64,000 nt of DNA, taken from positions 2,585,001 to 2,649,000 of the forward strand of contig BSDZ01000013.1 in the NCBI GenBank assembly GCA_030268105.1, written 5' to 3'. Shown piece after piece: positions 10,421 to 21,340 of the stretch (within the stretch, counting starts at the first letter, position 1; each line of letters starts with the position of its first letter). The translations under genes were made by a program, and so were the position numbers. The notes under the pieces were generated by a model. It was not told the DNA's origin. It was given only the letters and a program-made list of their open reading frames with translations, and did not search any database. Origin of the DNA: Volvox africanus. Taxonomy: Eukaryota > Chlorophyta > Chlorophyceae > Chlamydomonadales > Volvocaceae.

Positions 10421-13388
10421 ATGCCAAGCCTCTTTCCAACAAAGCCATGTGGCGGCGCGCTTACCTTCTGCTGTCGCTGGGGGCCCGTGCGCGTCCAACC
10501 GGCGCCCGCCGGTCACGTCTCGCCAGGCGCTACCGCCGCAGCAATCCTTGCGGCTACCGCCTTCCTCATCGGCTCGCCAGCAGCTTACGCTGTCGGGATT
10601 GAGAGCGTGGATATCCTGCCCTCCAGTTTTGAGAAGCCTGCTGCCCTATCGAAGTACGCTGATGAGCAGAAGCAGAAGCTTGCGGACGCCGATGAGGTGC
10701 GACGTGGCGGGGGGAAATTCCCACTGTAATCAAGTCACGGTCCCCCTCCTGGAGCAGCATGGGGTGGTCGCTTGTGTGTTGGGCTTCTGAGACAAAGACG
10801 CTGTGTGCATTGTCAGGGCATTGCGTGTTTTGCCGGAGCGGTTGCGTCCCATTGCGATGGCCGGGTGCAAGGTACGGGGCTGACCCGCAGCAGCAGCGCC
10901 CCCTCTGTGAGCGTAACCATCAACTCCTAACTTCTGTGGCCCACGGGTAGTGACTGACTGGCCTTTACTTAAAAAGCCCGCCCGCCTAGCCAAGCTTCGC
11001 GTGCTCGTTTAACTCCTGTCAAACATTCACGCGGGGTCAAGCAGCTCTCGTTACGACATACACACTCAGGGAGGGTGCTGACGTGTCATAACCTGGAGAG
11101 GGCGCTGTGTTCGGACATTTGCACATGTCACACAGGTTGTCTAGGACTTGTCATTTTAAAGCGCCTATGATAGTCATTCAAGAGAGTCATTCAATAAGAA
11201 GAGATACAACAGGCTCGCGGCGACCTGACGGAGTGCTTAAATTTGGGCATTTCTGTGCTTGCAGTCCGTCCTCCGTCTTGACATCCTCAACAAAAGTGCC
11301 GTACTTCAAACACTCCAGAACGTTTTTTCGGTGATTTGATCCTTCATTACTGCTCCTGCTGCTGCCGCGTTTTCGATGCTGCCTGCAGGCTTTCAGAAAC
11401 AGCGGCACTTTGAAGGTAAGCCGTGTTTTTGCTAGTCCGCGTTTCCACCATTATAATACACACGGACAGACCCACGGGTCATAATTCCACTGCTGCCCTC
11501 GGACCTCGGCTCGCATGGGGCTGAGATGGGCACCTGTACGAAGAGTGCCGTAACTGTCTCTCTTACACGCGACTGCCGACTGGGCCCGATGCGCACCCTT
11601 GCATGGGGCGGGTGGGCGGCCAGTCGCTGGCTGACCGCCACATTCAGGCGATACGTCTTTCCGACAAATCTTCTTCTTTTCCATACGTCCGTTGTGTCGT
11701 TATCAAGTACTAGTAGGTCCATTAACGTGCGTACTGGTATGAGTATACCATTTCAGGCAGTTTACACACGCATGAATGGTGTACTTTGAATCTGTGTCGA
11801 GTACGATACACGCACGAGAACAGCGTACACATTTGTCGGATCGCAATATGAAGTAGCTGGCCCCCAAGCATCCTTTTCGCGTGTCCTGTGGACTGTATGT
11901 CGTAGACTATATGTACATTGCCGGGTTGTTTGCTCGTCGCTCGGGGAGATGTCTGTGGAGAGCGGGACCTCTCTGCATGTGTATTTTTCTGTGTGTTTGT
12001 GTGTGAGTTGTTGAATGGATGAGGAAGGTGTTGACTTATTGTGCGATCAAATGGGGCGCCCCTCATCAGCGAATAGGTAAGGGCCGAGCTAAGATCTCTC
12101 TTGTGATGGGGCCCCAACACCACCGCGATGCCATCCCCGAAGGGCGTTAGGTTGGTCCGCACTGCCACTGCTCCCGGTCATCGGGCGGCACTGAGACCAA
12201 TCGTCTTCTAGTCCTCGGTGCTCCTGCAAAGCATGGACTGACCAAAGCATGGACTGACCAAAGCATGGACTGATAATCTCGCTGTGCTCTGTATGCGAGT
12301 GCGTGCTTACAGGAGTTATTGGCACGCAGCGAGGCCAACAAAGACAAGAACCGAAGGGACGTGTAAGTCCCTCCGGTGTTATGGCGCACGATAGCTCATG
12401 GGAATGTAATGCAGTGCTGTCCTTCTGGGATTTCTGCGCAGGTGGTGGTGGCATAGCGCCCATGCCTTGCGCCCTGACCTTCTGGATGTGCTAATCTAGT
12501 CTGTCAAACCATCAGTTTACTCCTTCCCAGCGCGTCAAGGACGCTGCGTCTCCAGATCCCCGCACCCCACCGCACCACATTCCATATGACTTCGCCTTTT
12601 CCTGCGGATTTACGTTGTCGCGCTGCATGGTCCACTCGTCCGTAGGCAAAACAAGTATTGCTACCGGCAAGCCGAGCTGGGAGTTGGCGACTGCGGCGGG
12701 CTCCGCTACATCCCCGGCCTCACGGACAGCGGCAAGCAGAAGACACCGCAGGTGGGTGAGAAGACGCTGAGGTCGCCTCCAGGGGTACACCAAGTGGGAG
12801 GACAACAACCCCAGAGGAAGGCAGCAGTGAGCGACTGAACCGGGAGCGGGGGAATCGTGGGTGCGTTACTCAAGGGGCATGGAAGCCACATCATTGGATG
12901 TTGCATGACTTGGCTGTACGGCATTACCGGGCGTGAAATGGTGGTGATGGTAATATGTAATAATGGGTGCCTGGGCGACGGATATGTGTGGCCCATGCCG
13001 TACTTTATCATGATGTGCTTAGATGCATCAGAAGTCGAAGTAAGGGATGCTGCGCTGCGCAATCCGGTCTCCATCATCCAGCACATTCTTCCTGTATGTG
13101 TATGTTTGTGTATTAGGGTGTTACACTGTAACTGCGACTTGCCCTGAAAGGACAAGCACCGGGGCCCTGACCACCGGGCCGAACCACAGCGCAGGGGCTT
13201 TGTGTATGTGTATGTGATCAGGTCCCAAGTTTAGGGGCGGTTTCAGGCCCTGACTACACGTCCTCCCTTCCCCTTTCTCGCCTGCTGCCACTCAGTGGCT
13301 GGCAGATTTGTTGGGTGTGGAGGTGCCCGACTCAGACCCCGCGGAGGGCAAAACACTCAAGGAGCTCATCTATGACGACGACAAGTAG
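10421..13388 (+). CDS. Small thylakoid-lumen protein, family not identified
   Basis: Exons 10421-10696, 11389-11415, 12313-12362, 12646-12751, 13296-13388; 183 residues, all phases consistent. The first about 62 residues form a bipartite targeting sequence: a basic Pro/Gly/Ala-rich transit part, then a hydrophobic helix (AAAILAATAFLIGSPA) ending in AYA, a typical lumenal processing site. The mature protein is about 120 residues, acidic and largely helical. It runs KYADEQKQKLADADE, then the microexon AFRNSGTLK, then ELLARSEANKDKNRRD, then a compact domain with KYCYRQAELGVGDCGGLR (two cysteines) and an acidic tail YDDDK. The smooth amino-acid continuity across all four junctions argues for a real gene. 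I recall no named function; it resembles a conserved plant/algal photosynthesis-associated protein, but that is impression only. Possible TGTAA polyadenylation signals lie at 13594 and 13606. Upstream in-frame starts exist (10295), but ATG 10421 gives the better transit peptide. Confidence 0.85.
11389..11415 (+). other. 27-nt microexon of the lumenal protein gene
   Basis: Nine codons (AFRNSGTLK) lie between a ctgcag acceptor and a gtaagc donor, phase 0 on both sides. It bridges DADE and ELLARSEANKDKN to give one continuous amphipathic helix. Leaving it out also keeps the frame, so it could be alternatively spliced. Confidence 0.75.
12228..12272 (+). repeat. 16-bp tandem repeat, about 2.8 copies
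   Basis: The unit aaagcatggactgacc is repeated with no mismatches (third copy truncated). It lies 40 bp upstream of the third exon of the lumenal-protein gene, near the branch-point region of a roughly 0.9-kb intron. Confidence 0.95.
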
Positions 13389-13593
13389 AATGGCGGGGAA
13401 GGGCGGAGGAACGAGGGAGGAGGCCACCGCCAGCGACTCTCCTCCGAGTTCCAAGGGGCATCCATGGTCACCGCAATTGGAGCGCTCGCCCACGCATGCT
13501 TCTTTAAGACGGGCATGTGTTGGCTTGATAGTTGAGATGTGTCAGTGGGATGCGCTGGTGTAAGCTCCCTAGGGGTGTCCAACTGCTCATTTT

Positions 13594-13610
13594 TGTAATT
13601 GCACTTGTAA
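13594..13610 (+). terminator. Possible TGTAA polyadenylation signals
   Basis: Two TGTAA motifs (13594-13598 and 13606-13610) lie about 210 nt downstream of the lumenal-protein stop codon. TGTAA is the usual green-algal poly(A) signal. A pentamer is weak evidence on its own. Confidence 0.4.
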
Positions 13611-16600
13611 CGACCTGATGCCAGATGAAGCGGCAGCAAACGGCACGAAGTTTATGTTGCTGAGTACGACGCACTTACATATCCTTTCATCTGCAGGTCG
13701 GCTCAGATGCCGGCCAGCGTGCGTGTGGGTCCCGTTGCGTCGGGCGATATGAGCAGTTGGTTCTGGAGGGGGCATGGTGATAATATATGGAGGTAATATA
13801 TGGAGATAATAATCACGGTAATAGTCATGTGGGCGATACCAGCCAGAGGACGCGGTACCGATGGGGACAGGTGACGTTATCAGTGGTGGAACCAAGAAAG
13901 TCAGCGCTCCCTGCTGCAATGGTCTCCTGGAGTTGGGGAATTGGAGAGACGGCAGGAATATGAAAACTGCAGCTGAGGACCAGAATAGCTGGGATTTGGG
14001 AGCTTCGGGAGTTTGTTTTGTTCCCGTTATTCTCAATACCCGTATGTTGCTGTGCGACCTCGTACTCTTGACAGATAGTTGTTTGTGTTTGTGCATTTGC
14101 GAGATGTGGAACGTCGATGTGGAAAATGGAAAACGAGAACAGCATTTGCGCCTGTTGTGTTTGCCGAGTTGATATGCAGTCGTGACATCTAGCCAGCGAG
14201 CCGGTCTGCTTGAGCCGGTCTTCTACGGGTCACTGCAGTCTTCCCTACCGTCAGGCATCAGCCCCTGCTTTGGCAATTGGATGTCATAAGTCTATAGCCA
14301 ATGTGAGCCCAGCAGGGAAATTCCATACCTGCATTACCGGTGGGCTCAATTTCCAGGGGACGTACCTAACAGGTCCATACTGCTAGGTACGCCCCAGTCA
14401 CTTGGCGTAGAAGGGCGTTATGCACTAACGTACCCAATCGCTGTAGGTCCGCCTCTACTCCCCGCAGTGTGAAGCTCGCGAAAGCACACTCGTACATTAG
14501 GCCCGATCAAATTCCTTACAGGGGATGTCATAAGCTCTGAACACGGTTGCACCTGGAACCTGGACTGGATGGGCTAGGATGCGACGCTGCTGCTACACAT
14601 GCCTTTTCATGTTTATAGTCCTAGATGGAAGCTATGGAAGGTGAGGAATATGTGTTAGTTGCAGCTCTTTATAATAATCTCTTTGCCTGTTAAATCACAG
14701 GCATCATCTGCAGCTTTTGGTTCCACCGTGCTGACGTTATGCTGATAGATGTCACCATGTTGAAATATCTTCCAAAGGACATGTACACCCTACCGTACGT
14801 CGTGTGAGTCCGCTGCACGCTATCGGCCTCACGTACACGAGGTTGCACGTGCATTTGGGTTGCAACGGCTATTGAATACTGATTACCAAAACACAAAGTG
14901 GCTCCTTACAATTGTGCGCACACAGCCGTGCAAAACGAAAGCCACCATCCGAATCATCCCAGACGGGGTCATATCACATATGGTTTAAGAATGTGAAATG
15001 TTGAAAAAGAATGGCAAAAAAGCCCGAATGCCTCAAGGGCACCAGTGCTACAGGGTGTACTGCCTCAAGCAGGCCACATAAAAGCTTTTCTGTCCCACCG
15101 GCATTGGGCAAAGTTCCGTAATCGTCAAGACGCCGTCGCACGAGAAGGTGGTCACGGCAACAACGCGCACACACGCACACGTTCCAACATGAACTGCTCG
15201 CAGTAATCAGTTGCTGATTTCTTCAAACCCAGCTGCACCCTTGCAGTCCCCAACGTCCTCCATCCAACGTCAAGGGTCACGTAATAAATGAAAGTGCAGC
15301 ATGATACACACACCAACCTTGCGCTCATAATTGCGGGCGCCACCTCACATATCAACTTCGCCGAACAAAAGGCCTCGACATTCCCAGTCCTTTCTAAACA
15401 CACACATTCATGTAAATTGAGCACCCGATCAACAGGCGGACAGGACCACCACGGTCCTCTGGGCAACTAGGCGACGGCTCCGGGACCTGCATCACGCCGC
15501 CTTTTGGACGCCTAAGGCAGCGCCTTCGGCCCTCGGCACCAGCGCCTCCAGAGCACCCGATGGTATGGAGCCCTATCCCACCGCAACGCTGCGCCTGCAT
15601 CCGTTGGATGCTCGCCGCCGTTGACTCTCGGCATCCACCAGCACCCTCTCTAATGCACATTTGGAGTCCTCCGTCTATTGAGGACGTGAAGTGACCCTGA
15701 CCAATAAACCGAACCCCCCATGGGCGGTTGTATGGAACTTGTTTACTGTGCGCCTCGCGTTGTGTATAAGGACGCTTCCGTAGCGGGTCTGGCCCCTACG
15801 CGACGGTATCCATCTACTCCAAAACCACCAGGCACTATGACCCAATTTGCCTATGTCCAGGCCCTGTCTCAGCCCATGGAACGGCAATAAAACCACTCGG
15901 ACGGCTCCATGCAATGCTTTAGGATGACTGTACCTCATCTGTACCTCTTCTGTACCTCGACACAAGTCCCGGCGTGCTGGGAATCGGACCCACACACAAA
16001 CACCCCCGCGGCACACATGCGCAAACAGCCACTGATAGTGATATGCAGGGAACCATGCCGAAAAATCGAGGCCTCAGCTCCAAAGGGAAAAATCAAGCTG
16101 ACAGGAACCGGAAGGAAGGCCCTGCCCCGGCACAGTGCGGAACTGCCTGATCGGTAGAAAGAGGGCAGAGCGCGGCTCACATACACCCACTGTACCTTAA
16201 AGCATCGTACAAACGCTTCCAAAGACGCAACCGCGCACCATCACGCACACATCCATTTATGTGACGGGCTGGATAGCGATGGAGAAGTACAAGCGAGCGT
16301 GATCTCCTATTTCCCCTAGCCTCGTCTTTCCTTGACCCGCTCAGGACGCGATTTCCTTCGCCAGGCCCCCAGCGAGCTCAATTTTCCAGGGAATGAAGAA
16401 GGGCGAAAAAGAGACACGGCCGTCCCTGGAGCCATTATCGGCATGATGATACAGGCTCATGACCTGTCTCTAACAAGCCTTTATTACTCAGAAGATATTT
16501 TGCTTTTATCAGTAATCCCCGATTCCATAGGAGGACCGATAAGATATAGCCGTTAAACCGATGCTGAGGGTAGCTCAACAGGGGAACGATCAGGTCCAAC

Positions 16601-16994
16601 AAACCAAAGCTCGAGCAATGCCACAAGCATAGCACAACGCAATCATGTTGCGGCGACAAACTCCGGTTCTCCTTGAGCAGGAAAACCCTAGGGAGGCTGC
16701 CGTTTTAATGCGGATGTAAAATTTTCTACATGAGTTATCAAGTACAGGCCGGACCACACAACCCTATACCGGGGAAAAAGCCATGTCGCTCCTTGACAGG
16801 GTCGCAACGGCGCCCAGAACAGTAATTGCCGCAGTCTCCAATGCTGCCGCGGCAGCTGCCGTGCTCACGTTAGACATACACAATATAGGGTTTAGGAACC
16901 CGGAATAACGCTTTCGCCACCGCCGCCAACATCGGCATCACCACCACCGCCGCAACATCCTCCTCATCGACCATGTGATCATCAAACCCATCCA
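13611..16994. other. Gene-poor intergenic stretch
   Basis: About 3.4 kb hold no recognisable gene on either strand. Frames such as 13861-14172 plus and 15675-16016 minus lack family motifs. Small repeats only: a 16-bp doublet at about 13781-13812 and three 11-bp units (ctgtacctc plus two bases) at 15928-15960. Around 16910-16980 there is a Ccacc-rich simple-sequence patch beside the phosphatase 3' end. Confidence 0.4.
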
Positions 16995-18251
16995 TCACAC
17001 ATCAACGACCTGCCGTACGCATACCAGCAGCTCCTCGTGCGTGTTCCACACCGCCATTCGCGCCACCACCTGCGGCTGTGCCGCATTGCTGCGTGCCTCC
17101 TCAATGTACGCCGCCAGCGGGTGGCCGGCGCGGGCCAGGAGCCAGTCCTGAGGCCGCAGGGCCAACGCCGCGCACACATCGTTGGCACCATCACCGCAAT
17201 AAACCAGCGTGTTATACACGTTGGCATGCAACAGCCGCTCTACCTCCAGCCCCTTACAGAGGTTATCCGGGCAGCGTGGGCAGCCGTGTGGCCGCGGTCG
17301 AGAGCCTGCCGCACCACCCTTGCAGTTGCACTGGCCGGAGCCGCTGTTGCAGGTGCTCTGACCTACCGCCGCTATCACTACAGATGCGTCGTTGGGATCG
17401 TAATGCGGCAGGATGACCAATCTCTGTCCTGCGGTCCGCTGCAATGCCGCCGCAGTGCCCTCGGCAGCGCCTGCACCATCCGGAGCTGCTGCCGCTACCC
17501 ACTCGAATGCTGCAGGGTTGGTGATCACCTCTTGCACGTGGCCCTTGAGCTTCGCACCCGCCAGGATATGACCGATGAACACCGAATTGCAGTCCGAGAG
17601 TATTTTGACATCAATGCTGGCGCCACGCATCATGCGCAGTAGCTCCACTGAGGCCAGCGGTAACTCTCCGCCGAGCTGCTGAAGCGCCGTCAGCAGCTGG
17701 TCGCGACTGACACCGCGGCGCTGGATCTCCGACAGAATAGTGTTCGTAATTGGAATGTAGGATTGGCGAGCGTCCAGGCCTATCAACATCGGCAATAGCT
17801 CCGGAGCCAGCCGCTCTACAATAGTCTCCCCTGCATCGAAGTCGGTGAGCGTTTTGTCAAAGTCGGTCACCAGGGCGAACCGTTTGGTAGGCGCCGGTTG
17901 TCGCGGCCCTGTGAAAGTGTAGCATCGCCCGTTAGAGCTGTCTTTGTTACAGCGACTGCTTCTGCCGTCCGAGGTGCCAGAGCGCAGTGATGATGGCCCT
18001 GTCGCCATGGGCGTGCCAGGCTTCATGGGTGATGCTGGTGGCGGCAGTGAAGCGGTAGCCGCGCAGCCACCACTGCCAAGGTGGCGCTCTCGCTCCGTGC
18101 GCGCGAGCTCCTTCGCCTGTTCGAGAATGGTGTCGATGGGGAAGGAGTTCCGGCGAAACCATGTGGTCATATCAAAGCGGCGCTGCAGCACGTGGCGCAC
18201 GTCGGCCTCTTTAGAAAGCACCTGCACATGCCGGGCGTAAGGGGACAGCAT
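16995..18251 (-). CDS. PHOSPHO1/PHOSPHO2-like HAD phosphatase
   Basis: HAD-superfamily phosphatase of the PHOSPHO1/2 type. In animals these act on phosphoethanolamine/phosphocholine or pyridoxal phosphate; which substrate applies here is unknown. Single exon, 418 residues from ATG 18251; the frame stays open upstream to about 18362 without another ATG. Motif I is VTDFDKTLTDFDAGE (nucleophile D and acid D). Motif II is ILSDCNSVFI. The family cysteine motif is HGCPRCPDNLCKG. Motif III is YCGDGANDVCAALALRPQD. TNPAAFEW also matches PHOSPHO proteins. The protein is roughly 170 residues longer than animal PHOSPHO2: an N-terminal extension carries a Ser/Pro/Gly-rich linker, and inserts, one rich in Cys/Gly (about 17290-17350), lie before the cysteine motif. 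It lies 240 bp downstream of the SPX-RING-phosphatase gene on the same strand. Confidence 0.88.
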   Translation of the reverse strand: MLSPYARHVQVLSKEADVRHVLQRRFDMTTWFRRNSFPIDTILEQAKELARTERERHLGSGGCAATASLPPPASPMKPGTPMATGPSSLRSGTSDGRSSRCNKDSSNGRCYTFTGPRQPAPTKRFALVTDFDKTLTDFDAGETIVERLAPELLPMLIGLDARQSYIPITNTILSEIQRRGVSRDQLLTALQQLGGELPLASVELLRMMRGASIDVKILSDCNSVFIGHILAGAKLKGHVQEVITNPAAFEWVAAAAPDGAGAAEGTAAALQRTAGQRLVILPHYDPNDASVVIAAVGQSTCNSGSGQCNCKGGAAGSRPRPHGCPRCPDNLCKGLEVERLLHANVYNTLVYCGDGANDVCAALALRPQDWLLARAGHPLAAYIEEARSNAAQPQVVARMAVWNTHEELLVCVRQVVDV

Positions 18252-18491
18252 GGCAAGGGATGGCAAGCAAGCAATCAAAAACGGCGACAACAGCCCAGCT
18301 CGTAAGCACTGATGTGATGCAGCGCAAGTCGGAATGCCAAACCGCGATCCAGGCACTACCACTTAATAACATCCTTAATTCCGCGGTTTACCAGCTCTAA
18401 AACAGGGTTCATCACAGCTTAGGCGCAGGCCGCAAGAGGCTTCTGACGGCGCTCTGTGCGCATGTCTTATCAAGACTACGCCTACACAACG

Positions 18492-21340
18492 TTACTCCAT
18501 TTCCGAAAGCCTCTTCACGGCGACTCGCTCGCGCCTCTTGTGTTCATAACCAACCTGCATAAGCGGCAACACCGCTTCCTGCAGGAGCCGGTCGTCCGGG
18601 TCCCCTCGGAAGCCCAGCACAGGCACTCCGTTGTCGGGCTGGTGCAGAAAGGCCAACGGTGTGTCGTCCACCAGTACCGTGCGCCGCAGGTCACGACCCA
18701 CGCGAGCCATGTCCTTCACGCACTGGTAGTACTCGGTGCGCAACGTGCCCTCGCGATAGATGCGGTGGGCGAACAGATTACCCCTAGGGTCCAACGCGTC
18801 GACTATAGGCTTAGCGTAATCCTCCAAGCCTACAACAGTGTTGACGTGTCACGAAAGGAATCGGGGTGGCTAATGTGCTGGCGAAAGGTTGGACAAGAGG
18901 CATCCCCAGCCCAATCCATCAGAGCTGGATCAATCACGTAATGTCATTGGTTGGTGACGTGGCATATACGCCACCAACAAACCAGTGGTGACCGGGTGGT
19001 GTGCTCGGTGGTGCATAGTGGGATACAATGGGTCGAATTCTTGAGGCCGGCGTAAGGCCCATCCAGCCGGTCCAGCATTATGCTGGTTAGCCCGCTCGCC
19101 CGCCCCGTACCAACGACATTACACAGCGACTCGACGTTTATTGGACATCCTCCCGCACGTAACATATGATTTTTACTTCGCGTAAGGAAAACACGCTTAC
19201 CCGCAGTGAAGATAACAACCTCAGCAAAAGACGACAGCTCCTCAAGGAACTCTCGCAACCCCGGTCGCTCCACAACGAACACGCCACCTGGATTGAGCTT
19301 GCTGCCCATGCCCACCACGTGCGTACGCACATACGGTGGCAGGCGCGGGGCGCGGCGTGGCGTATACGATGATACCAAGGTGCCATCTAAGTCTAGCAGC
19401 ACACACAGCCGGCCCGCGTGCTCCGGCCGCTGGGGAGGCAGGATGCCCCAAGCGCGCTCCGACGGTGAAGCCGCCTTTTTCGTCACTGTTGATGGGGGCA
19501 AAACGGGCGCCTGTGGCGCCATGGCTGCTGTCACGCCAGCTCCGGGGCCTCCATTGACCGACAACACTTTGAGAGACTCAATAAAGGAAGACAGGAACGG
19601 GTCCACAGAGAGCGAATCGACATCCAGGAGCTGCGGCTTACGGCACACAGGACAATTGTAGAACCGCTGCACGCCCTCACTGTCGTCCTGCGCTGCGATG
19701 CGCTCGAGAAGTTGTAGCGAATTAGTGGCACTGCTGCCGGCATCTGTGGCTGCTTGGTGAGTGAGTGAGACACAGGGGCGAGCACGAATTAGGTCAGCTA
19801 CAAAACCCGGAGATGGGGCCCCTATCCAGAGAGAAGAGCAGAGGGGGAAAGACGAAAGACGAACGAGGCATGGGAGGGGGGAAGTGGGGAAGAGCAAGCA
19901 AGATAAAAGAATACTTCAAGCTGCACGAATGGCCAGAATGACGGAACATTATTACTCTCGAAGGAGATCGGATCCTGTACAGGTCAGGAACCCACCTTTT
20001 CCGTCCTGCACCGCTGGCGCCAGCGGTAGCTGCTGATCACGCACCGCTGTCACGTGCGCTACGAGGCAGCCCCAACAGAACCGGTGCGCGCATGTTAATA
20101 CAACTGGATTGTGAAGTGTATCCAGGCAGATCGGACATTGGTAGTCCTCGAGGACAGCCCCAGCCTCCGTTGGCTGCGCTATCGCCGCCGCTCTCACGCA
20201 GCAGGCACCTGCCGCGGCTGAGGCCGCCAGGCCACTGGCGCTGGAGAGCACGTCAGCTTGCGTCGCAAGGTGTGCGAGGCGTGGCGAAGTGAAGAAGACC
20301 TCATGCCCCAGCATGTCCAGAGCCTGCAGGGAGATGCTGGCAGACGCGCCAAAGGTCTCCTTCAGGTGCCGGTTGCGCTTTTTGATGGCTTTGACCACCT
20401 GCAGGAGGGGCACACGAGCAGTTTGTCAGCTTCGGGACCCCAGCAAGAGGGGTACTGCGCCGGCTTGTGGGCGGAGCTTAACCTTTTATAACGTAAAATT
20501 GCATTGTGGACATTAGGGACATTTTGGTCCTGAGATAATCCAAGCATGCATTCCCGAACCTTGCGCCCATACCCCAAACCTGCTTTACCTACCGCCAGAT
20601 AGTTAAGAGCAACAAATTTTATGAGTTCTTTAATTTCGGCTCGAACCACGCTTAGTTGCTGCGCGCTGCCTCCGCCTGAAGGTCCCCCCAGGGACTGCAG
20701 GGTTGCCTACGGCGACAAACGGTCCAAAGGGTGTTGTTTCAACATTACGAGATGGACGGCGCCGCGCACAACACAAGGGGCGGCAGTAAACCAAAGGGGG
20801 TGGCACGAGGGTTCACAACTAACAGCCGTGTGGGTTAGCCCCTCACTAGCCCGACCCGTGAACACGTAGCAACATCACCCACCTCAATGCGATCTGCTGC
20901 CTCGGAGTAGAACTGGGACACTTTGCGCAGCTCCGATTCGAGAAGCTCCTGGAAACTGGAACCAGCCACATCTGCGTTTCAGCAATCGTTGGTGCCGCAA
21001 GTGGAAGACCCCAGCAATCATATAGACAGGCAGCGCACGGCATGAAATCAGTTTAAGGTAGGTGCGTCGATGGCGCAAGGGTGGTAGGTGCGCGAGAGCC
21101 GAGTCCGAAAAAGTCCTGACACAACGGAAGCCCCCAAAAATAGGCACAAGAAAAATACTACATAAATTCAACAGTAATGCTACACCATGAAGACAATATC
21201 CTCATAGGTAACCCAGATAACTCACCTGACTTGTGAATGTCATCCTTTATCGCCTTTTTCGCCGCGCGGTAATCAAAGTAAGCAGCCGCAAAGGATACCT
21301 TGCGACTCGCTTCACTTGCCAGCCGTTTTGCGAATTTCAT
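18492..21340 (-). CDS. SPX-RING-FCP/SCP phosphatase fusion protein
   Basis: Exons 21340-21226, 20971-20883, 20398-19996, 19749-19201, 18829-18492; 497 residues, phases 1/0/1/1 all matching. SPX domain (about 1-95): MKFAKRLASEASRK, YFDYRAAKKAIKDD, FQELLESELRKVSQFY, and the basic helix IKKRNRHLKET, the surfaces that bind inositol pyrophosphate/phosphate in known SPX domains. RING (156-238): CPIC, C171-x-H173, FCWGC and CPVC, a complete C3HC4 set with an unusually long loop (about 55 residues) before CPVC, as in an NLA-type SPX-RING ubiquitin ligase. FCP/SCP (NIF) phosphatase (about 316-497): DLDGTLV at 322-328, VVIFTAG near 380, YAKPIVDALDPRG, and VDDTP at 439-443; catalytic aspartates present. 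I infer a phosphate-responsive E3 ligase with built-in protein phosphatase. The exon 4 acceptor has a second in-frame choice 6 nt on, changing two residues. A two-gene alternative is unlikely because CPVC and the phosphatase share exon 4. Confidence 0.88.

Noticed and set aside
15928..15960. CRISPR-like array
   Set aside because: Three contiguous 11-bp units without spacers, in a eukaryotic nuclear context: a simple tandem repeat.
17037..17642. 201-codon plus-strand frame
   Set aside because: It is antisense to the PHOSPHO-type phosphatase, whose motifs are all on the minus strand.
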